Positions 56,395 to 64,000 of a stretch of 64,000 nt of DNA are shown here, piece after piece; positions within the stretch are counted from its first letter, which is position 1, and every line of letters starts with the position of its first letter. Source of the stretch: Streptomyces noursei ATCC 11455 (GTDB taxonomy: Bacteria > Actinomycetota > Actinomycetes > Streptomycetales > Streptomycetaceae). The position numbers and the translations under genes are program-made. Where the stretch lies: the NCBI RefSeq assembly GCF_001704275.1, contig NZ_CP011533.1:6820001-6884000 (forward strand). The letters run 5' to 3'. The notes under the pieces are model-generated. The model was not told the origin of the DNA. It was given only the letters and a program-made list of their open reading frames with translations, and did not search any database.

Positions 56395-58251
56395 ATGGCA
56401 GCCACATTCCGGCGGCGGCTCCAAAGAGGAGCGGCCTCGACGGCCGTGGCGGCAGCGGCGCTGGCCGCGCTGACCGCCTCTCAGGCGCCCGGTGCCGCCG
56501 AACATCCGGCGGCCCGCGCCGACCGCAGCCCCGCACCGCCCGCCGACCTCCCCATCGACGGCGGCTCGTCGTACTTCACCGACCGGCCGCCCCTCAAGAC
56601 CCCCGCCCCGCCGAAAGGTTCCGGCCACTCCGGCGACGCCGGCGGCGGGACGCACGCCCCGTCCGAGGCGGGCATCCCGGCCACCGTCCTGGCCGCCTAC
56701 AAGAAGGCCGAGGCGGACCTCCGGGCCTCCGACCCGAGCTGCCGGCTGCCCTGGCAACTGCTCGCCGCGATCGGCGAGGTGGAGTCCGGCCACGCCCGCG
56801 GCGGCGCGGTCGACGCGCAGGGCACCACCCTCCGGCCGATCCTCGGCCCCCAGCTCAACGGCCGTGGCTTCGCCCTGATAACCGACACCGACGGCGGTCG
56901 CTACGACGGCGACACCACCCACGACCACGCCGTCGGCCCGATGCAGTTCATCCCCTCCACCTGGTCCCAGGGCGGGCCCCTCGGCACGGGCTGGGGCGCC
57001 GACGGCAACGGGGACGGCATCAAGGACCCCAACAACGTCTTCGACGCGACCCTCGCCGCCGGCCGCTACCTCTGCGCCAACGGCCGCGACCTGTCCGACC
57101 GGACCGACCTCGACCGGGCGGTGCTCGGCTACAACGACTCCACCGCGTACCTGAACCTGGTGCTGTCCTGGTACACGTTCTACCGGAACGGCACGTTCGA
57201 GGTACCGGACGGCAAGGGGCCGCTCCCCGTCCACCGCGGCCGCACCTCCGACACCGTCGGCGGCCCGGGCAACCAGCGCCGCGACGAGGCGAAGGGCACG
57301 CCCCCGGCCCCCGGCGGCAAGGGCGGACAGCGCAAGCCCGACGAGCCGGCGACACCGGGCGGTCCGTCCGGAACCACCGGCCCCACCGGTCCCGGCCATG
57401 ACGGCGGCACGACGGTCCCCGCGCCGTCCCCGAAGCCGAAGCCCACGCCGGACCCCAAGCCCACCCCGGACCCGAAGCCGAAGCCGCCCACGAAGCCGGC
57501 CCCGCTCACCGCCCTGGAAGCCGTCGCCGACAAGGACGGCAAGCGCCTGACGGCCACCGTGGGCACCGACTTCGCCACCACGCCGCGGGTCCGCGCCAAG
57601 GACGCCGACGGCAAGCCGGTGGCCGGCGCCACCGTCCGCTTCACCCTCACCGGCACCCTCCCTCACGGTCTCGGCTTCTCCCCCGCCCCTGGCGGCGCCA
57701 CCACGGTCACCGTCACCACCGACAAGGACGGTCTGGCCACCGCCCCGACGCTGCACGCCGGCGACACCGCGGGCCCGTTCACCGTCCGTGCCACCGCCGC
57801 CGTCCGCGACGTGCGCCCGGTCGACTTCGCCGGCACGGTCACGGCCAAGCCCGCGCCGAAGGCCGACGCCCTCGCCCGGACCTCCGACATGGCGCTGACC
57901 ACGGCGGCCGGCGGTGCGTACGCCGACGACGCCGTCCAGATCAAGGCGACCTACCAGGGCAAGGCCGCGGCCGGCGTCCCGATCACCGCCGCCCTGGTCA
58001 CCGACGACCCGAAGAAGCCCGTCGAGAACGACCGGGGCCCCTACTTCAAGGACCCCAAGGCCACCGGCGCCGACAAGGACAAGCCGGTCCGCACCCTCAC
58101 CGGACTCACCACCGACGCCAACGGCCTGCTCACCCTCCCGAAGCTCTACACCGACTCCCACCCGGGCACCTTCCGGCTCCGGCTGACCACCGCCGACGGC
58201 ACCGTGCTGACGGTCACCCTCACCGTGACGGCACCGCCCGCCGCCTCCTGA
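56395..58251 (+). CDS. Secreted lytic transglycosylase-like protein with Ig-like C-terminus
   Basis: The 618-residue exported protein has a signal peptide (to about residue 40) and a lysozyme-like domain at about 95-270: LPWQLLAAIGEVESGHARGG holds the catalytic Glu, then AVGPMQFIPSTW, and DGDGxKDPNN-type sequence with AAGRYLCANGRDL, typical of MltB/SLT-like transglycosylases that cleave peptidoglycan. A Pro/Lys linker (PKPKPTPDPKPTPDPKP) leads to two Ig-like repeats (about 370-480 and 490-618) with KDADGKPVAGATVRFTLTG, as in cell-surface adhesive domains. GGAGGGG lies 8 bases before ATG 56395. It probably remodels the wall. A very strong hairpin follows. Confidence 0.88.
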   Translation: MAATFRRRLQRGAASTAVAAAALAALTASQAPGAAEHPAARADRSPAPPADLPIDGGSSYFTDRPPLKTPAPPKGSGHSGDAGGGTHAPSEAGIPATVLAAYKKAEADLRASDPSCRLPWQLLAAIGEVESGHARGGAVDAQGTTLRPILGPQLNGRGFALITDTDGGRYDGDTTHDHAVGPMQFIPSTWSQGGPLGTGWGADGNGDGIKDPNNVFDATLAAGRYLCANGRDLSDRTDLDRAVLGYNDSTAYLNLVLSWYTFYRNGTFEVPDGKGPLPVHRGRTSDTVGGPGNQRRDEAKGTPPAPGGKGGQRKPDEPATPGGPSGTTGPTGPGHDGGTTVPAPSPKPKPTPDPKPTPDPKPKPPTKPAPLTALEAVADKDGKRLTATVGTDFATTPRVRAKDADGKPVAGATVRFTLTGTLPHGLGFSPAPGGATTVTVTTDKDGLATAPTLHAGDTAGPFTVRATAAVRDVRPVDFAGTVTAKPAPKADALARTSDMALTTAAGGAYADDAVQIKATYQGKAAAGVPITAALVTDDPKKPVENDRGPYFKDPKATGADKDKPVRTLTGLTTDANGLLTLPKLYTDSHPGTFRLRLTTADGTVLTVTLTVTAPPAAS

Positions 58252-58284
58252 CCGCCCGGTCCCCGTCCCCGGCCCTCGTGGCCG

Positions 58285-58336
58285 CACTGCCACCGCCGTC
58301 CCGCCCGTACACCCGGGCGGGACGGCGGTGGCAGTG
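58285..58336. terminator. Perfect 23-bp stem-loop
   Basis: Bases 58285-58307 pair without mismatch with 58314-58336 around a 6-base loop (TACACC), 33 bases after the transglycosylase stop, followed by GAAACG. It is the longest perfect stem in the window. Confidence 0.88.
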
Positions 58337-58419
58337 AAACGTGTTCTCATCTCGGCCGCCCGTTGCTACCGTGCCCCCGCCCTGACGCTGCATCAGTTCA
58401 GTTCTCCGGGAGGACGGCC

Positions 58420-58554
58420 ATGCGCGCCCTGACAGCAGCCGCGATCGGCCTGGCCGCGGCGCTCGCCCTCATCTTCACCGTCACCGCGATCGGCGCCCCC
58501 GAGGGCCGGACGTCCCCCGAGCCGCTGCTGACCACCGTCCCCGCACACCCCTGA
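58420..58554 (+). CDS. SPW_0924-family micro membrane protein
   Basis: The 44-residue protein is one membrane helix (ALTAAAIGLAAALALIFTVTAIGAP) followed by a polar tail ending LLTTVPAHP. It matches the small SPW_0924 family of Streptomyces as I recall it. GGGAGG at 58408-58413 lies 6 bases before the ATG. It is 18 bases upstream of the DUF3068 gene and likely co-transcribed. Function is unknown. Confidence 0.82.
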   Translation: MRALTAAAIGLAAALALIFTVTAIGAPEGRTSPEPLLTTVPAHP

Positions 58555-58572
58555 GGGAGGGACGCCACCGCC

Positions 58573-59625
58573 ATGCGCCGAACCCCGCCCGGCACCGGGG
58601 CGCACGCGTCGAAGCCGCGGAGAGGGATGCGCCGCACCGCGAGCCTCGTCCTGCTCGGCCTCGCCGCCTTCTTCACCGCGCTGTCCCCGCTGATGCGCTG
58701 GTACGCCTTCCCCCGCCTCGCCGAGATCCCGCCCAGCCAGTACCAGGCCATGGTCCTGGAGGCCAGGCCCGCCACCCTCCTCGACTACGGCACCATGAAG
58801 GCCCGACAGGTCCCCGAGGTCACCATCGTCCAGACCCTCAAGGGCAACGTCGCCGAGGCCCACCGGGTCGAGCGGGCCACCGGCCGCGACGTCGTGGTCT
58901 GGGACGCCCTCTCCTTCGTGGCCGGCCCCGACGGCAGGATGGTCTCCGAGATCCCCGAGCGCTACGTCTTCGACGCGCACTCCCAGGAACCCGTCCACGC
59001 CGCCGGCGAGATGGTCGACGGCGACCCCGTGCGCCGCTCCGGCATCGAGTACAAGTGGCCGTTCCTCACCGAGAAACGCGACTACGCCTACTTCGACGCC
59101 CAGACCCGCACCTCGGCCCCCATCCACTACAAGGGGACCCGGACCTTCCACGGCCTGGAGGTCTACTACTTCGAGCAGACCATCCCCTGGACCAGGGTCC
59201 CGCTGCCCAAGAAGATGCCGGTCAAGGGCATCACCCCGGAGGCCGTCCAGAAGATGGGCACCACCCGCTGGTACTCCACCACGCGGATGTTCTGGGTCGA
59301 CCCGGTCACCGGCGCCCCCGTCAACGGCGAGGAGATCCACAAGGAAGAGCTGCGCGGCGGCCAGTTGCTCCCCGGCGGCGGCAAGGTCACCGCCTTCGCC
59401 GGCCATGTCAAGATGCGCGCCGACTACGTCGACTCCACCCTGGCCCTGGTGAAGTCCCAGCGCCCCCTCGTCCTGCTCCTCACCAGCTACCTTCCCTGGG
59501 GCTTCCTGGCCCTGGGCGCCCTCCTCCTCGCCGTCAGCCTGCACCTCGAGGCGCGCGGCCGGCGCTCCCGCCCGGAGGCCCCGGCGCAACCGGCGGTCGA
59601 GGGCGTTGTCAGTGGCGGGCCGTAG
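58573..59625 (+). CDS. DUF3068 (PorA-like) membrane-anchored protein
   Basis: The 350-residue protein has a membrane segment near residues 22-42 and another near 300-325, with a large beta-rich external domain between (DYGTMKARQVPEVTIVQTLKG, ERYVFDAHSQEPVHA, YKWPFLTEKRDYAYFD, FHGLEVYYFEQTIPWT, TTRMFWVDPVTGAPVNGEEIHKEEL). This is the DUF3068 layout; some members are annotated as porin PorA family, but a porin role here is doubtful. The start may be ATG 58573 or the in-frame ATG 58627. Confidence 0.87.
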   Translation: MRRTPPGTGAHASKPRRGMRRTASLVLLGLAAFFTALSPLMRWYAFPRLAEIPPSQYQAMVLEARPATLLDYGTMKARQVPEVTIVQTLKGNVAEAHRVERATGRDVVVWDALSFVAGPDGRMVSEIPERYVFDAHSQEPVHAAGEMVDGDPVRRSGIEYKWPFLTEKRDYAYFDAQTRTSAPIHYKGTRTFHGLEVYYFEQTIPWTRVPLPKKMPVKGITPEAVQKMGTTRWYSTTRMFWVDPVTGAPVNGEEIHKEELRGGQLLPGGGKVTAFAGHVKMRADYVDSTLALVKSQRPLVLLLTSYLPWGFLALGALLLAVSLHLEARGRRSRPEAPAQPAVEGVVSGGP

Positions 59626-59751
59626 CGTGGAGACATGACACCGACGAACCGTCCGCAGAAGCTCCGAACGCCGCCCTGCCGAAGGGAGTTGACGTACCCG
59701 CACACCCCTGACGTCGGGGGAGGAGCGGGCGCGCGGGCCCGTCCGGCACGC

Positions 59752-59768
59752 GGCGGGACCGCCCCGCC
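59752..59768. terminator. Possible convergent terminator
   Basis: GGCGGG (59752-59757) and CCCGCC (59763-59768) can pair in the gap between DUF3068 and hrpB. The stem is short and support is weak. Confidence 0.3.
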
Positions 59769-59778
59769 CGGCGGGCTC

Positions 59779-62415
59779 TCACCCCCGCCGCAGCCGCGCC
59801 GAGGTGTGCCGGGTCGGTTCGGCCGTCGAAGGGTCCTCCGGCCAGGGGTGCTTGGGGTAGCGACCGCGCAGCTCCGCCCGGACGGCCCGGTAGCCGTCCC
59901 GCCAGAAAGAGGCCAGGTCCGCCGTGACCGCCGCCGGCCGCCCCGCCGGCGAGAGCAGGTGCACCAGCACCGGCACCCGCCCGCCCGCCACCCGCGGCGA
60001 CTCCCGCAGTCCGAACAACTCCTGCAGCTTGACGGCCAGTACGGGCTGCTCGCCGCCGTAGTCCACCCGCACCCGGGAACCACTCGGCACCTCGATCCGC
60101 TCCGGCGCCAGCTCCTCGAAGCGCGCCGCCTCACCGGTCGCCCACGGCAGCAGCCGGGCAAGCGCCTGTCCCGCGTCCACCCGCGCCAGATCGGCCCGCC
60201 GCCGGGCCCGCCCCAGCTCGGTCCCCAACCAGTCCTCGACGCGCTCCAGCAGCGCCGCGTCCGACACCTCCGGCCACGGCGCGCCCAACTCCCGGTGCAG
60301 GAAGGCCATGCGCTGCCGCACCGCGGTCGCCCCGGCCGTCCACCGCAGCAGCCCGAGCCCCTCCCGCCGCAGGCCCTCGACGACCGCGTCCCGCAGCAGC
60401 CCGGGATCCGGCGCGGTCAGCGCACGGGCCGACAGCTCGATCGCGCCGAGCCGGGTCACCTGTCGGGCCACCACCTCGCCGTCCGCCCAGTGCACCTCCT
60501 CCCCGGAGGAATACAGCGCCCCGGCCGCGGCGTGGGCGGTCTCCTCGTCGATCACGGCCGCCAGCCGGACCCGTGCGGACGCCGCGGCGACCGGCCGGTC
60601 CGCCACCGCGACCGCCAGCCAGGCCGCGTCCCGCAGCCGCGATCCGTCCCCGGCCCGGCCCCCGGCCCCCGCCCCGGCCAGGTCGGCCCCGGTCCCGGAC
60701 GCCATCAGGTAACTGCCGGCCCCGCGCGCCCGGGCCACCCGCTCCGGGAAGGCCAGCGCCGCGAGCAGTCCGGCGACCGCGTCCTCGGACGCGACGCCCC
60801 CGGCCGCCGGCCCCCGCCGCTCCCCGGGGTCCCGCTCCGGTTCCCCGGCGGCCGCCGCCAGTCGCCGCGCCTCCTGCCGCCACCGCGCGGCGTAGGCGTC
60901 GCCGCCCCGGCGTGCGGTGCGCCACGCGGCCGCCAGATCGTCCCCGTAGGACCGCGGCGGCTCCTCGCTCAGCAGCGCCACCACCTCCGCCGCGCGCCGC
61001 ACACCGACCTCGGTCGCGCCGTCCAGCAGCGCGCGGGCCAGCCGGGGGTGCAGTCCCAGCCGGGCCATCCGCACGCCCCGTTCGGTCGCCCGGCCCGCCG
61101 CGTCCACCGCGCCGATCGCCGTCAGCACCTCCCGGGCCGCGGCCAGCGCCCCGGCCGGCGGTGCGTCCAGCAGCGCCAGCCCGCTCGCCGTCGGATCGCC
61201 CCAACAGGCCGTCTGCAGGGCGAACGCGGTCAGGTCGGCGACCTTGATCTCCGGATCCGGGAAGCGCGGCAGCCGTCCGTCCTCCCCCTCGGCCCAGCAG
61301 CGGTAGACCACCCCGGGCTCCTGCCGGCCGGCCCGCCCGGCCCGCTGCCGCGCCGCCGCCCGAGAGGCGCGGACGGTCGTCAGCGCGCCGAGCCCCCGCG
61401 CGTGGTCCATCCGCGGCACCCGCGCCAGCCCGCTGTCCACCACGACCCGCACCCCGGGCACGGTCAGGCTGGACTCCGCCACGGAGGTCGCCAGGACGAC
61501 CCGGCGGGCCCTTCCCCCGTTCTCGGCTTCGCTCGAACGAGAGGTACCCCCACCGCCCGCCAGCACCGCGTCCTGCACCTCGGCCGACGCCCGCCCGTGC
61601 ACCTGCAGCACCTCGGCGTCCACCCCCGCCAACTGCCCCGCCACCCGTGCGATCTCGCCGACCCCGGGCAGGAAGCACAGCACGTCACCGGCCTGTTCCC
61701 GCAGCGCCCGCCGCACCACGGCGGCGACGTGCGCCAGCAGCGCCGGATCCACCCGCATCCCGTGCGGCGGCGCGACCGGCCGCTCCGGCGGCGCCCACAC
61801 CACCTCCACCGGGTGCGAGACCCCCGTCGCGGCCACCACCGGAGCCGGCTCACCGCCGCCCAGCAGCCGCGCCCACCCCTCCGCGTCGGTCGTCGCGGAG
61901 GCCGCCAGCAGCCGCAGCTCCGGACGCAGCGCCGCCCGTACGTCCAAGAGGAAGGCCGCGCAGGTGTCGGCGTCCAGATGCCGCTCGTGGCACTCGTCCA
62001 GCACCACGACGTCCACCCCGGCCAGCTCCGGATCGCGCTGCAGCCGCTGCAACAGCACCCCGGTGGTCACCACCTCCACCGCCGTACGCGGCCCGGCCCG
62101 CCGCTCCCCGCGCACGGTGAAGCCGACGCGGTCGCCCACCCGCTCGCCCAGCAGCCACGCCATTCGCCGGGCCGCCGCGCGGGCCGCGATCCGGCGCGGC
62201 TCGGCGACGACCACCCGCCGCCGCGGCCCCTCGCCGGTCAGCCCGGCGAGCTCCAGCGGCACCAGGGTCGTCTTGCCGGTGCCCGGCGGCGCGCACAGCA
62301 CCGCGGCACCGGTCGTGTCGAGGGCGTCGCGCAGCGTGGGCAGCGCACTGCGGACGGGCAGCTGGGCGAGGGCGGCGCCGGGCGTCCCGGCGGCCGGGGA
62401 AGGGCTGAGGCTCAC
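59779..62415 (-). CDS. hrpB: ATP-dependent helicase HrpB carrying an in-frame repeat insertion
   Basis: The 878-residue DEAH-type helicase has CAPPGTGKTTLVPLEL (Walker A), DECHERHLDADT (motif II), LLAASATTD, and QRAGRAGRQEPGVVYR (motif VI), then the HrpB C-terminal region ending in LLSPAGRPAAVTADLASFWRDGY. RNA remodelling is assumed; its role is poorly known. Residues ~288-302 (GGTSRSSEAENGG plus neighbours) are encoded by a palindromic repeat unit inserted between motifs Ib and IV. GTG 62415 is preferred: the longer start at 62487 would overlap the upstream gene. GGAG is only 2 bases away, so the start is tentative. Confidence 0.93.
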   Translation of the reverse strand: MSLSPSPAAGTPGAALAQLPVRSALPTLRDALDTTGAAVLCAPPGTGKTTLVPLELAGLTGEGPRRRVVVAEPRRIAARAAARRMAWLLGERVGDRVGFTVRGERRAGPRTAVEVVTTGVLLQRLQRDPELAGVDVVVLDECHERHLDADTCAAFLLDVRAALRPELRLLAASATTDAEGWARLLGGGEPAPVVAATGVSHPVEVVWAPPERPVAPPHGMRVDPALLAHVAAVVRRALREQAGDVLCFLPGVGEIARVAGQLAGVDAEVLQVHGRASAEVQDAVLAGGGGTSRSSEAENGGRARRVVLATSVAESSLTVPGVRVVVDSGLARVPRMDHARGLGALTTVRASRAAARQRAGRAGRQEPGVVYRCWAEGEDGRLPRFPDPEIKVADLTAFALQTACWGDPTASGLALLDAPPAGALAAAREVLTAIGAVDAAGRATERGVRMARLGLHPRLARALLDGATEVGVRRAAEVVALLSEEPPRSYGDDLAAAWRTARRGGDAYAARWRQEARRLAAAAGEPERDPGERRGPAAGGVASEDAVAGLLAALAFPERVARARGAGSYLMASGTGADLAGAGAGGRAGDGSRLRDAAWLAVAVADRPVAAASARVRLAAVIDEETAHAAAGALYSSGEEVHWADGEVVARQVTRLGAIELSARALTAPDPGLLRDAVVEGLRREGLGLLRWTAGATAVRQRMAFLHRELGAPWPEVSDAALLERVEDWLGTELGRARRRADLARVDAGQALARLLPWATGEAARFEELAPERIEVPSGSRVRVDYGGEQPVLAVKLQELFGLRESPRVAGGRVPVLVHLLSPAGRPAAVTADLASFWRDGYRAVRAELRGRYPKHPWPEDPSTAEPTRHTSARLRRG
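61511..61552 (-). repeat. Palindromic repeat unit inside hrpB
   Basis: On the minus strand the unit runs GGGGGTACCTCTCG ... GAACGGGGGAAG with an internal hairpin around TTCGAGCGAA. It keeps the reading frame and adds Ser/Glu/Gly-rich residues. The same architecture occurs upstream of gltB (8525-8570). I recall near-identical peptides in unrelated Streptomyces proteins. Confidence 0.7.
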
Positions 62416-62467
62416 CGCTCCAGTCTGCCGCCCGGCTGCTCCGCCCCGGCCGCCCGCCCCGGAAGCG

Positions 62468-63301
62468 TCACGCCCCGTCCGCCGCACACACGAAGATCGC
62501 CGTCCCCGGGATCAGATGCCCCCGCAGCGGCGACCAGCCGCCCCACTCCTGGGTGTTCCATTCCGGCCACTCCGGTTCGACGAGGTCCACCAGCCGGAAG
62601 CCGGCCGCCACCACGTCCCGCACCCGGTCGCCCAGCGTCCGGTGGTGCTCCACGTACACCGCCCGCCCGTTCTCGTCCTGCTCGACGTACGGCGTGCGGT
62701 CGAAGTACGAGGCCGCCACCGACAGCCCCTCCGGCCCCGGCTCGTCGGGGAACGCCCAGCGGATCGGATGGGTCACCGAGAAGACGAACCGCCCGCCCGG
62801 CCGCAGCACCCGCCGCACCTCGCGCAGCACCTGCACGGGCTCGGCGACGAACGGCAGCGCCCCGTAGGCGGAACACGCCAGGTCGAAGGAGTCGTCGCGG
62901 AACGGCAGCGCGCCCGCGTCCGCCTCCACCAGGTCGACGGTGCCGTCGGCCGTCCCGCCGGCGATCCGCAGCGCATGCTGGAGCTGCCGGTGGGAGAGGT
63001 CCAGGGCCACCGGGTGCGCCCCCTGGGCGGCCAGCCAGCGGGAGCACTGCGCCGCGCCGGCGCCGATCTCCAGGACGCGTCGTCCCTTCAGTTCGGCGGC
63101 CGGCCCCAGGAGCGCGGCGTCCGCCTCGTCGAGCCCCTCCGGGCCCCAGACGAACCGGTCGTCGCCGAGGAACGCGCCGTGCTCCCTCTGGTACTCGTCC
63201 GCATTGCGGTCCCACCAGCCTCGGCTGGCCCGGCTGCTCTCGGCGTCCGAGGTGTCACGGCGAGTCGCCTCCGGCTCGCTGTCTTCCACGTATTGGCTCA
63301 T
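62468..63301 (-). CDS. Class I SAM-dependent methyltransferase
   Basis: The 277-residue cytoplasmic enzyme has VLEIGAGAAQCSRWLAAQG (SAM glycine motif), ALDLSHRQLQHAL, GALPFRDDSFDLACSAYGALPF and VLREVRRVLRPGGRFVFSV, all typical of type-11 methyltransferases; WWDRNADEYQREHGAFLGDDRFVWGPEGLDE at the start is a conserved actinobacterial variant. The substrate is unknown. ATG 63301 begins MSQYVED; no strong ribosome binding site. It is divergent from rpsA and just upstream of hrpB (53 bases). Confidence 0.93.
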   Translation of the reverse strand: MSQYVEDSEPEATRRDTSDAESSRASRGWWDRNADEYQREHGAFLGDDRFVWGPEGLDEADAALLGPAAELKGRRVLEIGAGAAQCSRWLAAQGAHPVALDLSHRQLQHALRIAGGTADGTVDLVEADAGALPFRDDSFDLACSAYGALPFVAEPVQVLREVRRVLRPGGRFVFSVTHPIRWAFPDEPGPEGLSVAASYFDRTPYVEQDENGRAVYVEHHRTLGDRVRDVVAAGFRLVDLVEPEWPEWNTQEWGGWSPLRGHLIPGTAIFVCAADGA

Positions 63302-63673
63302 CGCGCCCGTCGTCGTAGTCTTCGCTGTGCTTGTCGCAGCGGGGGACTGTGAGGCCGTGCGGCCTCGCGGAACATCGCGTGCGCCGGTTATGGGGCGTTC
63401 TGTCCCCGGTGTGCGCCTTTCGCGCATTGACCCTGTCCGGCTGCCCCCGTATGCTACAAGTTGCGCTGCGGGCCTGCGCGCCTCGGACGGAGCAGGCCGC
63501 GCTCGCATCTGTATGAATGTCCCCTCGGTTTTGAGGCGTTTCGGGTTGCTCCGGTTTTGCGGGGCGTCCGGAGGATGCGCCTTAGACGCTGTCCGGTCTG
63601 ATGCAGAGGCGATACGGGCTCTCGGCGTAGCAGTACCTACGACTTCAATGTCCGTACCGGAGCCCTTTCCCAC
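63302..63673. promoter_or_regulatory. rpsA promoter and leader region
   Basis: 372 bases without a supported gene. It contains the rpsA promoter (63427-63455) and a leader of about 210 bases. A TGTATGAATG near 63510 and T-rich patches (CGGTTTTGAGGCG, CCGGTTTTGCGG) are visible, but no riboswitch class was recognised. Confidence 0.6.
63427..63455 (+). promoter_or_regulatory. Strong vegetative (HrdB-type) promoter of rpsA
   Basis: TTGACC (63427-63432), 17 bases, TATGCT (63450-63455): a near-consensus -35/-10 pair at optimal spacing, putting transcription start near 63462 and giving a leader of about 210 bases. Confidence 0.85.
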
Positions 63674-64000
63674 ATGACGAGCAGCACCGAGACCACCGCC
63701 ACCACCCCGCAGGTTGCGGTCAACGACATCGGTAACGAGGAAGCTTTCCTCGCCGCGATCGACGAGACGATCAAGTACTTCAACGACGGCGACATCGTCG
63801 ACGGCGTCATCGTGAAGGTCGACCGGGACGAGGTCCTGCTCGACATCGGTTACAAGACCGAAGGCGTCATCCCGAGCCGTGAGCTCTCGATCAAGCACGA
63901 CGTCGACCCCAACGAGGTCGTCGCCGTCGGTGACGAGATCGAGGCCCTTGTCCTTCAGAAGGAGGACAAGGAAGGCCGCCTGATCCTCTCGAAGAAGCGC
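63674..64000 (+). CDS. rpsA: 30S ribosomal protein S1 (N-terminal part)
   Basis: The first 109 codons are present and the gene runs off the window. A Thr/Ser-rich start (MTSSTETTATTP) leads into NEEAFLAAIDETIKYFNDGDIVDGVIVKVDRDEVLLDIGYKTEGVIPSRELSIKHDVDPNEVV, the first S1 RNA-binding motif. S1 helps mRNAs bind the 30S subunit. GGAG lies about 11 bases before the ATG. Expression is driven by the strong promoter at 63427-63455. Confidence 0.97.
   Translation, partial: MTSSTETTATTPQVAVNDIGNEEAFLAAIDETIKYFNDGDIVDGVIVKVDRDEVLLDIGYKTEGVIPSRELSIKHDVDPNEVVAVGDEIEALVLQKEDKEGRLILSKKR

Noticed and set aside
57420..57500. Short tandem repeat resembling an array
   Set aside because: It codes for the Pro/Lys linker of the transglycosylase; there are no CRISPR repeats or spacers in the window.
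59635..63318. A 1227-codon plus-strand frame opposite hrpB and the methyltransferase
   Set aside because: Pro/Arg-rich shadow with no motif; both minus-strand genes are clear.

Overview
The window is high-GC actinobacterial chromosome, almost certainly Streptomyces. The evidence is GC-rich third codon positions, GTG and TTG starts behind GGAGG-type ribosome binding sites, a trpC-trpM-trpB-trpA cluster containing the Streptomyces-type small basic gene trpM, an SPW_0924-type micro-protein, an F420-type PPOX oxidoreductase and twin-arginine secreted enzymes. From memory, the conserved genes (trp cluster, lgt, gltBD, pyk, pdtaR-like regulator, branched-chain amino acid ABC operon, polA, rpsA) follow the order of the core region around SCO2040 down to SCO1998 in S. 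coelicolor. The blocks between them look accessory.

Layout: 1-5.8 kb holds the end of a DUF2752-type membrane protein, trpC, trpM, trpB, trpA, a membrane-anchored DsbA-like thioredoxin protein and lgt. 5.8-8.3 kb holds an ADP-ribosylglycohydrolase-family gene (minus strand) and a VIT/CCC1-family transporter. 8.6-14.7 kb is gltB-gltD (glutamate synthase). 14.8-21.1 kb is a group of regulators and small oxidoreductases: a flavin-reductase-like protein divergent from an ArsR-like regulator, MarR divergent from an SDR enzyme, a PPOX protein, a lipoprotein, a LacI regulator and an alpha/beta hydrolase. 21.1-31.2 kb holds a putative HEVTH metallopeptidase, a secreted trypsin-like protease, a two-component system, a Tat-secreted GH101 endo-alpha-N-acetylgalactosaminidase, a GH35 beta-galactosidase and a divergent AraC regulator. 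31.3-39.8 kb holds an M1 aminopeptidase, a PLP decarboxylase/N-hydroxylase pair behind an iron-box-like site, a secreted 5'-nucleotidase and a SIMPL protein. 39.9-43.2 kb holds pyk, a LAGLIDADG-type endonuclease next to tRNA-Leu(CAA), and an ANTAR response regulator. 43.3-49 kb is a livKHMGF-type ABC operon on the minus strand. 49.4-64 kb holds a hotdog thioesterase, a molybdopterin oxidoreductase, polA, a DUF4184 membrane protein, a secreted lytic transglycosylase-like protein, SPW_0924 with DUF3068, an HrpB helicase, a methyltransferase and the start of rpsA.

Functionally, much of the window concerns amino acid and nitrogen metabolism: Trp synthesis, GOGAT with a GlnR-like box, branched-chain amino acid uptake, proteases and an aminopeptidase. 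Two modules stand out. One is an O-glycan-degrading set (GH101 plus GH35 plus AraC, next to a two-component system). The other is an orphan hydroxamate-precursor pair (decarboxylase plus FAD N-hydroxylase) with no acyltransferase or synthetase in the window, behind a TTAGG/CCTAA inverted repeat.

Other notable items are an in-frame palindromic repeat unit inside hrpB with a related copy before gltB, a free-standing homing-type endonuclease beside a tRNA gene, a strand-composition flip near 41.3-43.2 kb, and several clean operator-like repeats. No CRISPR array, complete insertion sequence, rRNA or replication origin was seen. All functional calls come from reading motifs; no database search was possible.
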